This document shows, piece after piece, positions 48,510-56,753 of a stretch of 64,000 nt of DNA (its first letter is position 1; each line of letters opens with the position of its first letter). Made by a program: the position numbers and the translations under genes. Source of the stretch: Tetranychus cinnabarinus. Taxonomy: Eukaryota; Arthropoda; Arachnida; Trombidiformes; Tetranychidae. A model generated the notes under the pieces. That model saw only the letters and a program-made list of their open reading frames with translations. It was not told the DNA's origin and did not search any database. Location of the stretch: NCBI GenBank assembly GCA_022266195.1, contig WHVY01000008.1:2046001-2110000 (forward strand), written 5' to 3'.

Positions 48510-48981
48510 TATGAATAATAATTATTTGAGTCAGGGTGTAATTTAACTGTTAATTGTTGAATTTTAGTTTTTTGATTTTGATTTTATTACGTTTACATTA
48601 ATGTAAGTGCCCTCTGTTATTTGGTTTTGTATCTTTTCTGGTTCAGTTATTTGCGCCATCTATTGTCTGGTTTTTTATTTTTTCTGGTTATTTTTGAATT
48701 TCGTGTTATTTTTTGTATCTAGTGCCATCTGTTATTTGGTTTATTGTCTTTTTAGTGAAAAGAGTTTGTTAGCTAGCTTTTGTTGATTTAGTGTCTTAAC
48801 GCTATTTCATTAGTTGTATAATTATTTGATTAGTTCTAAATTGTTGATTTTTATCTAATCATTGTTTTTTGATTGTTGTTTTGATTGCTTTAAAATTACT
48901 CAATAATTGTTGTTGAGTTATCACCTTTATTGGTTTTACCTTTTTTTGTTACGTTGAAAGATAACGAGAGTTTCTTAAGAG
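48510..48981. promoter_or_regulatory. Shared region between LINE ORF1 and the divergent RING/TRAF gene
   Basis: LINE ORF1 runs leftward from here and the RING/TRAF-like gene runs rightward. The interval holds LINE 5' UTR with three related copies of GTGCCATCTGTTATTTGG (48607, 48653, 48722). It also holds the probable non-coding first exon of the plus-strand gene, which ends at a GTAAGT donor (48982). Confidence 0.45.
48607..48742 (-). repeat. Three spaced repeats with AGATGGCRC cores
   Basis: Units at 48607-48627, 48653-48673 and 48722-48742 share G-Y-GCC-M-TCT-R-TT-R-T-Y-TGGTTT. On the minus strand their cores read AGAGGGCAC, AGATGGCGC and AGATGGCAC. These fit the AGRKGGCRC core of CTCF sites. 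They lie 130-250 bp upstream of LINE ORF1, where LINE promoters usually sit. Confidence 0.55.
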
Positions 48982-49261
48982 GTAAGTCGCCATGATTGGC
49001 TTTTGATTAAATAATTGTTATTGATTTTGTTTTTGTACTTTCATTATTGTTGATTAATTTTATTTTATTATCGGTTTTTGATTTGATAGGTTCTTTGGTA
49101 TTGCCAGTTTCTGTATTTGTTAATCAATTTCATTTTATCAATACCAATTTTGTTGGTAAAAAGGTAATTATTTGATAGATAATTTTAGCGTTTTTTATGA
49201 TTTGTTGTTTTATTTTGATTTTTGGATTTGATTTGATTTTTTTGTTTTAATAATTATTCAG
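48982..49261 (+). other. 5' UTR intron of the RING/TRAF-like gene
   Basis: Donor AAGAG/GTAAGT and acceptor TTATTCAG directly before the start codon. The pyrimidine tract is T-rich and contains AATAATTATT at 49249-49258. Confidence 0.5.
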
Positions 49262-50234
49262 ATGGAGTGTGAAAAGTCCATGGTTCGTGGGGATGAATTC
49301 CTAAACAATTATTTTTGTAATCATTGCGACAGACTCTGTCTACAACCTCGAGTCCATGCAGGAGGTTACAACCAAAAATTCTGTCAAAAATACTTCTGCC
49401 AACCTTGTATTATTTCTCTACAAAATCTCGATGTAAATCGAAATTATGGAATTGACAGGAGCGGAAAAAGGTATCCTCGGTGTCCGGCTGGATGTGCCAA
49501 AGCTTTCGAGGACCCCTTTTTCCGTCCCTTCTGTGAGATCGAGGAAGCTCATTACAAGCGAATAATTATTGAGTGCAAAGGATGCCATGAAGACTTCAAT
49601 CCCTATGAATATGTTAACCACGTAATATCATGTGTTGAATTTAAAAAATTGTCGAGTTGGACACCCAATACTGATATTGTTGTTCCTCCTCCGGCTACTG
49701 AGGATTTGTTAAATCGGCAAAGATTAATTATGGCTAAATATCAGTCCAAATATCGCGTTCTATCTATGAGGACTCATTCTGGTAATATCAGTAAGTATAT
49801 TGGTTTTAATAATTGTTTTATTTGTTTGTCTATTTGTTATTGTTTTTAAATAATTATTATTTTTTGTTTCTATTATAGATCCTGTTATGGATGGTTCTGA
49901 GCGGTTTATCAAAGTATTTTTGGCTTCTGGTCATGAGTGGACATACAAGTATATTCCTCTCATAGGTGATAAGGAGCAATTTTTGAAAAAGGTTAAAGAA
50001 GCCTTTGGAGTTTCAAGCAATGATGCTGATTTGTTACTTTTAAATCATAGGACTTTGTCTTCCTGTATTAATACTAGTTCTTTTGTTTCTGGTATTCCTG
50101 CCACCACACCAGTTATGCTTTTTGAAAAGAAAAAGGTTCTTGATCAAGAGGATGAATTGGGTGCTTGGCTGTATCTAAATCCTGTTCCGAAAGCTAATTT
50201 TGAGCCTCGTCTTTCCATTATTGCCGAGGAATAA
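49262..50234 (+). CDS. RING/TRAF-type zinc-finger protein with possible ubiquitin-like C-terminus
   Basis: Coding exons 49262-49790 and 49879-50234 are joined by an 88-nt intron (GTAAGT, TTATAG) with matching phase 1, giving 294 residues. A 280-nt intron in the 5' UTR (48982-49261) ends in CAG directly before the ATG. The N-terminus has a RING-like set C19-x2-C22, C41, C46-x2-C49, C74-x3-C78, followed by a TRAF-type finger C105-x2-C108-x11-H120-x3-C124. The second exon (about 180-270) begins FIKVFLASGHEWTYKYIP and continues with KKVKEAFGVSSNDADLLLLN. This resembles the strand-strand-helix-strand order of a beta-grasp (ubiquitin-like) fold. Such proteins are usually E3 ligases or signalling adaptors. 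The gene lies antisense to two LINE pieces and shares their decamer signature. Its origin (host gene, domesticated or element cargo) is open. Confidence 0.72.
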
Positions 50235-50779
50235 TTATTTCTCTTATCATTCATCTTTTATATTATTCATTTTGTCTAAACTTCATGTCATTACTCATAT
50301 GACTTCCTATTCCATGAATAATTGTTTCTTTTTTGTTTTTTAACTCATTCATTTTCTGTTAATTCATTTTGTTTAATTTTTATGAACCAGTTCATGGTTC
50401 ATATTTCAATAATTGAGTGACTAATCTTCACCTCCATGTTCAAAGAGTTGAATAATTATTTTGAATAAATTTGCAATTTAAATTTTTGTATATTAATGTT
50501 GTTTTATTTTGATTTGTATTTGATTTGTTTAGATATAAATCTGTTTTTTATTTGAATTTTAGATTGATTGTTTTATTGGTTACATAAATAATTGTTTTGT
50601 AATTTTGCGACGGGTTATGTTAGCTATTGAATTTGATTAGGAGATTAACAAAAAAATATTTTATTTAAGTTTTGTTTATCATTTTTAGTTTGATTGTTAT
50701 TTGGTGGGTTTTAACGGATTACGGTTTGAATAATTGTTTTGATTGGGTTACATAAATAGAATTACATACAAAAGGTTTT
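50235..50779. other. Spacer between RING/TRAF-like gene and LINE gag 2
   Basis: T-rich non-coding DNA with decamer copies at 50317, 50451, 50587 and 50729. The phrase GTTACATAAATA appears twice. It probably joins the 3' UTR of the plus-strand gene to the truncated 3' side of the second LINE. Confidence 0.5.
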
Positions 50780-52057
50780 TTATGGAGGAATCACAAAGGT
50801 GTATTGATAGTTTGTTTTTGCTATCTCTAGTGAAAGTATTTCTAAATATTTTGGACATGTTTTTGCCCTTGTTGAATGACCTTTTCCTCCACAATTGCAA
50901 CAAGAATAATTATTTTTGTCTTCTTTGATTTGACATTTGTCTGTATGTCTTTGTGAACAATATTCACAAATCTTTTGGCTGGTACAGACATTATGGCCGA
51001 ATTTCCAGCAATTGCGGCATTGGATTATCTTAAAATAGTCTGTGACTTGAAAAGTTCTACATTGCCAAGTTATTTGGCCCCTGAGCTCCTCAATTCTGCA
51101 CCTAGTGGCCTGTGATACTCTAAAGAGTAAATAATTATTCTTGTTGGGTTTAAAAAGGAATTTATTATCCTTCTCAAATTTATTTTCTTCAATGATTTCC
51201 TCCATGAAATCATCTATTGAACATTTAAGTTCATTCACTTTTTTTCCCTTTATCCATATAACTGGGTCAAAGGGTTTGGGTGAAATTGCTTCAATGTTCT
51301 GTTTGTTTAGTTCCCTAATAATTATTTGGATATCTGATTTTTCTCTGAGTCTTATTGTGACTCCTTTCATATTTGGGTTAAGATTTTTTATTGGAGTCTT
51401 TATTTCACCTTTTTGTTTGAGTTCTCTAACTAAGTTATCCAGTTTTTTAGGCGACATACCCGTTTTTGTTGCCAGTATCACTGGGTCTTTTGGGGTTTCT
51501 TTTATCTCAATCCAGTGGCTTGGGATCGGTTGTTCATTCGCTTGACTAACGATTTTTGGTATCTTAGGATCTTTTGCATAGGTGATCTCGTTGTCTTTAA
51601 TAATTGTTGTCGGTCGCTTTCGGGGGTTTGATGTCTGTTGGCTTGTTCCTGGTTTCGTTGCATCGTTGATTGTTTCATTGAATAATTGTTTCTTCCGAAA
51701 TACCAGCAGATCCAATCGTCTTTTCTTGATGGCTCCAATGTGTAGTTTCTTTAATAATTGTTGGTCTTGGAGGATTAACTCGATTTCGGCTATGTTTGTG
51801 ATGTCTTGTTCTTTGAGTTCACTCCATTTGTCCTCCTTAATTGTATCGGTTCCAAAGTGGAATAGTTTAAGACCCCAATCGGTGAGATTTTTCTTTCTCT
51901 TTAATTCCTCTTCGTCTTCTGAGACTGGGACAATAATTGTTGTATTTTGGTTGTTGCTTGTTTCTCCTTGTAGTAGTTGATTTGTTCGTTGGTCACTTGT
52001 ATTTGAGTCGTTTTGAATGGTATTAATGTCACTTTGAAGGTCATTTGATTCACTCAT
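50780..52057 (-). CDS. Second LINE ORF1 (gag) with three zinc knuckles
   Basis: 425 codons, intact. The N-terminus is polar, the middle carries charged low-complexity segments. The C-terminus has three CCHC-type knuckles in a row: C347-x2-C-x4-H-x2-3-C region (CRNCWKFGHNVC), CEYCSQRHTDKC at about 364-375 and CNCGGKGHSTRAKTC at about 387-401. This arrangement is typical of gag-like ORF1 in R1/I/Jockey-type LINEs, which bind element RNA. No ORF2 follows. On the minus strand the ORF is succeeded by the antisense RING/TRAF-like gene. Start context TCAAAATGAGT is shared with the other LINE ORF1, so the two are related families. Confidence 0.78.
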   Translation of the reverse strand: MSESNDLQSDINTIQNDSNTSDQRTNQLLQGETSNNQNTTIIVPVSEDEEELKRKKNLTDWGLKLFHFGTDTIKEDKWSELKEQDITNIAEIELILQDQQLLKKLHIGAIKKRRLDLLVFRKKQLFNETINDATKPGTSQQTSNPRKRPTTIIKDNEITYAKDPKIPKIVSQANEQPIPSHWIEIKETPKDPVILATKTGMSPKKLDNLVRELKQKGEIKTPIKNLNPNMKGVTIRLREKSDIQIIIRELNKQNIEAISPKPFDPVIWIKGKKVNELKCSIDDFMEEIIEENKFEKDNKFLFKPNKNNYLLFRVSQATRCRIEELRGQITWQCRTFQVTDYFKIIQCRNCWKFGHNVCTSQKICEYCSQRHTDKCQIKEDKNNYSCCNCGGKGHSTRAKTCPKYLEILSLEIAKTNYQYTFVIPP

Positions 52058-52089
52058 TTTGAGTCAGGTTTGTAACAATTATTCTTTAA

Positions 52090-52287
52090 TTAATTATAAG
52101 ATGGAAAGGGTTGGTTGAACACACTCGTTGAGGTATTGTTGTAACTGGAATATTTGTCACTGGCACTTGAGTTAAGTATTGTATTTTTTGATGTAAAACG
52201 ATGTTGTAATTTATCAATTGTTTGGAATAATTTGTATAAGATGGTAATAATTGTTTCATCCACTGTTTGATGAGAGCATGTAAGCAA
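52090..52287 (-). pseudogene. Fragment of a LINE ORF1 like that at 47529-48473
   Basis: The minus-strand translation carries TCSHQTVDETIITILYKL and QTIDKLQHRF. This closely matches the middle of the intact ORF1 (TCSHQKVDETIITSLYKL). Nucleotide similarity to about 48110-48298 is evident along its length. The homology stops near 52279, which may mark an element edge. Confidence 0.7.
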
Positions 52288-55200
52288 CTAACAGTTGGAT
52301 TAGCACAAACAACAACAATTTAGTTAATAATATCATTTTGTCTTCATCATTTTCTCACTCAAGAATGATCAGTTTCTCCCTCTCATCTTACCTGACTAAA
52401 ACCAGTTGTTAGTTGGATGTTAACAGAGTAAGTTTAACCTGACTCAAAGCAACAGCAAACTCTTACCAAACCTCTTATTTTTCACACTACAAACAACTTT
52501 CTGCAGAAAATCCCAAACTAAATCTTCTAAATCAGTTCATCTACAATATTTTCAACGACAATTAGTTGACCAACAATCACTATATTGTGATCATCACTTG
52601 ACTTTAATTAAGGATTAAGACTTTGAAACCCAATGTGTTAGTGACTCTGTACAGTGCAAGTGTATCTCAATCGTACCAAAACACATGTTATTGGATAAAG
52701 GAACCTTTGGACAGACATTTTGACTATAACTGCAATCCATTTTTTTATTGCGACTCATTCAGGTAATCATAATTAATTTCTTTCAAATACTCTGTCAATT
52801 GAACCCAATTTTAATCAGTTAATCAACTTTCACTTTACCCAATCTCGCCATTTCTCACGATCCATGATCCCTATCAACAAGTCATTGGTGCATCATGTTT
52901 GCCCTTTCTTTGCAAAACCCAAAAAACCAACTTTCACTTTCTGGTTTAATAATTATTTTGCTTAATTAACAATTTAAGGATTACCCTTGATTATCAATGT
53001 TCTGGTTAATCATATGTACAATCTGATTGAATCCAGTTAAACAGAGAAACTCACATGATTGAAAAATGCTTTCAATAGCCTTAGGTAATCCATTGCATGT
53101 TATCCTTTCATCTATCGACCTTATTTACACCATTAGTTTACCATTATTATTGTAAGACAACTGGACAACAATTTAAATACAATATTTAATCACCTTCGTT
53201 ATATATTTATACCATTATTGAACCGGATTAAGTAAATCAAATTGGACTATTTGTTTAATAGCAACAAAAGGTAAATTTTGAGGCCAGTCCATTCAAGGTT
53301 GAAGGTCTATTGATTGATCAGGTTTTCATAACAAATACATTAAGATTGGTGTCAATTATAATATTTAATAAAAGCCAAAATAATGAACCTAAATTTACGT
53401 TTTATATTTGTTTAATCAAATTCATTGATTTACTGAATATATTCAATCAATATTATTGTCAAGGTTAACTTAATTTTAAATTCATGTGACTACCTGCAAT
53501 AATTAACCAATTGAGTTAAAACTGCAAAAAAACATGAAAAACAAAACACAGTTTAACTTACCTTTTTCCTAATACACTTGAAATTGTATTGTTACAAATG
53601 CTCTTATAACCTCTGGCTGATTAAATTGAGTTTAAACTAGTTCTCCAAATTGTACAAATCAAATTTAATTTGCAACCACTCCTCAGTCTGTTTAACAAAT
53701 TGTCTTGATTAAAAGTCAACCTCTTCATCCTACACTTGCAATGGTCACTGTCTCAATACAGAAAAGTCTCAATTCGCGATTCACTTGATATAATCATTTC
53801 AATCAGTTGCTTGTTATATAATTAATATAATTTCAGGTGTCTTTCTTGGTTGATATTTGGGAAGGGCAAACGCTAGCCAATAAGTTTTGTCATTGTAATA
53901 GTTGTGATTAAAATGTACACAATTAACCTTTCAGCCATTTTCATCTTTTTGTGCCTTGCAACCATTTTCATTTTACTTGTAACACCAAGGTTTAACATTA
54001 TTGCAAAAAGTCCTTCAAATTGACTTCAAATGTTATCCTTATTATTAACCCAAGATCCTACTAATTAAATATGAAACTTCCGTCACCTTGTATAATCAAT
54101 ATCCTTTCAAACTCACCAATAGTATTTTGCAGGGAAATTCAATTGGTTAACCCACTAAAGTTGAATTGAAATCAAAGACTCAAGGGTAATCAGTTTATTT
54201 GCATGATTATTGTCAGCAACAATTGGACCTTAATGGCCACAAAAATTGCCAATTTTCATATTGATCCAAACATGACAAACCAATCTTTAACCATTATTGT
54301 GATTCAGTGAATCCACAGAAATCTATTGACAAATGATTACTTTGATTGTTGAATTGAAAAAGGTTATTTTGCATTATTAGGACAGCAAATGATTGCTATG
54401 TTTAGATTTTGATTTGATTTGACTATTTACTTCAACAGTTGAAGGAGTTTACTTGATTAACGATTGAAACATTTGAAAACTGTGATCTACTAATCACATG
54501 TTCACCCACACTGATTGAGTGGCCAGTTTATTGGTGAAGTCACCCAGTTATTGGTTGATTAGGTTAATCCAGTTGTGTCTAGATTTGATTAGAGTATTGA
54601 ATGTATATTTTGAAGTTTAAGGTTAAGTAAAATGTTGGTTCATCTTGTAACGTCCGTAAAATGATTGAATATAAGGAGTGTCAATAATGATGGTACATAA
54701 TTATGGATACCTCAGAGGGTGGCCCATGATGCATCTGAATCATTTAATGATTAAAGTTGATTCGATTTTAATAGAAATTTGAAAAGACAGCAGCAACAAT
54801 TAAAAGGTTAAATTGTTGTCAGGAAGGTTTGCCACTTTATACATAAGATTTGTACATTAAATGGTTGTGTATCAACTGTGATTTTTAACACACGATATGT
54901 ACAGTGCCAAGGTAATCAGCTTGATTGAATGAAACTTGAAACTTTTATTAAAACAGATCAAATTGACCTGAATTGTTGATTGTTTTGGAGAAGAGTGAAA
55001 CAAATGATTCTCATGATTAATTAACATGACAAACCAATTTATACAACGACAACAAACATTTAAATGCAAGTGTAATGTGTAACGTGCAAATCTGTTGTCA
55101 TTATTGTTATTAACTTGAAGGACAGTTTTAGTGAGTATTATTTAATTCAAACGGATCTAATCATTTAAATATTAACATGATTAATAATAATATTACATTG

Positions 55201-56074
55201 ATGATGTTGTCTTGATATCACCTTATTGAGACAATTACAAGAAATAAAAGAGTCTCATTATCTAAACCTTTATGTTGACAGGTTAATGAGTTAACCTTTT
55301 TTCACCGTTTTAAGACTAATAATCATCTTCAATTTTTACCCATTTTAACCTTAACATTACCTTTAATTAACCTTTCCATCAAATCAATCAAACTGCCTTC
55401 TTTTATATAGTTGATGGTGTATTTGATTTTGTATCAGTATTGAGAGATGAACGATTAGGAACTGTATAAAAAGTGATTTACTTAACTAATGGTGATTGAT
55501 TCACACGGGTAGCAAATTACCGATGTTGTATTGTAATGACCTGTTAGCTGATCATCTTGTTTGGGTTTAATAAGATGCTTATCAGTTTGGTTCTGAAATT
55601 AATTGAAAGGTTTATGATTAACAGGTTTTTCAGTTAAAATTCAAGTCTACTTTTTGTTTCAACCGATTGGCTGATTAACCATAGTTCAATGTTAAACAGT
55701 TGCTAATTGAGCTTTTTATGACTAATTGGGTTAAAGATAAGGTTTGACAGCCAATGGCAAAAATTGTGGTAAAGTTGATCAGTCATAGTTGATAAGTCAA
55801 TCTGAAATTGAAACTAAAACTGTCTTTCTTTGTTTTTAGGTAAAAAACTGGTTAACCCAAATTTGGAGCAAAGAGATTCTCTTTTATTTGGAGGCAATTT
55901 CAGCCACTGGATCGGATTTTGACCAGATTTGAATCAGTGTTGTGTTTATTATTTTGAGTGTTTCATCTGGTAATGTGATCAACAATCTTGAGCTGATACC
56001 TGGTAGCTAACAATATATTGGTACAAAAAGCTATTACAGTCTTCACCAATTTGTTGAAAGAAGACTGACTAACA
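52288..56074. other. Spacer and possible 5' UTR of the CABIT gene
   Basis: AT-rich non-coding DNA without recognised genes. A TTTTTAG acceptor-like site near 55840 could start a non-coding exon leading to the ATG at 56075. No repeats of note. Confidence 0.45.
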
Positions 56075-56753
56075 ATGGAAGAACCTTTGACACCTCGAGA
56101 GTTTTTATCACGTTACAGTTTACCTCAACTGGTTCGTATCCATGAGGCTCATCGGGTTAGTTTGGATTCCACTTTATCATCTGACTGTTCAAGCTTGAGG
56201 CAACCTAGATCAACCCTAAACTCAATGGAAACTTCAGAATCGTCTGATTCTCGTACTTCAACCATGACGAGTGAATCTTTGGATCGCTCAGATTCTTCTG
56301 GTGTTGGACAATCGAGACGAAAATTGATGCCCAGTTCAATGATGATGAGAGGTGAACGAAACAACAATCATCACAATAATCATCAGCATCATAATAAAAG
56401 TAACATTAAATTAACCAAACAAAACATTAACCGTAACAACAAACATCTGAAAGCTTTGACAATCAATGGCGCAAATTTAGGCCTAAATGGGTTACATTTA
56501 TCAAGCTCATCGCCTGGAGTCAACAAGAAAAGTGTTAAAACTATTTCTGGCGTTAAAAATGTTCTGCCCAATGATATTAATGGATCTACAACAGTTAATT
56601 GTGATGAACTTGATCTTGATCAACCTTTCCTTCTTTATAAAGCTTACACAAGTAGACAAGTTATTGGTTACACTGTTTCTCCTGATGCATCATTTGATTC
56701 AAATTATTTTAAAAAGGTTGGACCCAATTTGTTGATTCCTGAAGGTTATCGAG
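56075..56753 (+). CDS. CABIT-domain protein, first coding exon (gene incomplete in window)
   Basis: The ATG in context AACAATGG follows an in-frame TGA at 56066-56068, so the start is secure. The exon has 226 codons and ends CGAG/GTAAGAG at phase 1. The N-terminus (LTPREFLSRYSLPQLVRI) and the last 40 residues (PFLLYKAYTSRQVIGYT and VGPNLLIPEGYRG) match successive blocks of a CABIT domain as in GAREM/Themis proteins. Those proteins are adaptors in receptor-kinase signalling. Between the blocks lies an insertion of about 150 low-complexity residues, Ser-rich then Asn/His-rich. The rest of the domain must lie in later exons, none of which I found before 64000. Confidence 0.68.

Larger units (their letters stand above)
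46101..52255. repeat. Island of dispersed AATAATTRTT decamers (32 copies)
   Basis: Exact copies of AATAATTATT, AATAATTGTT or AACAATTATT start at 46101, 46167, 46964, 47165, 47688, 47734, 47823, 48012, 48252, 48364, 48517, 48902, 49010, 49249, 49304, 49561, 49808, 49849, 50230, 50317, 50451, 50587, 50729, 50905, 51130, 51317, 51599, 51681, 51753, 51932, 52074 and 52246. One-base variants lie at 46644, 46924, 47485 and 48154. By eye only about six occur in the rest of the window (8381, 10648, 22666, 43059, 52948, 63581). The island spans two LINEs and an unrelated antisense gene. Confidence 0.85.

Noticed and set aside
51141..51980. Two plus-strand open frames opposite the second LINE gag
   Set aside because: Shadows of the gag ORF with no conserved features. 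The minus-strand frame has the zinc knuckles.
46101..52255. CRISPR-like interpretation of the repeated decamers
   Set aside because: The spacing is irregular (about 40-800 bp), the repeats are only 10 bp, and they lie inside eukaryotic coding sequence.
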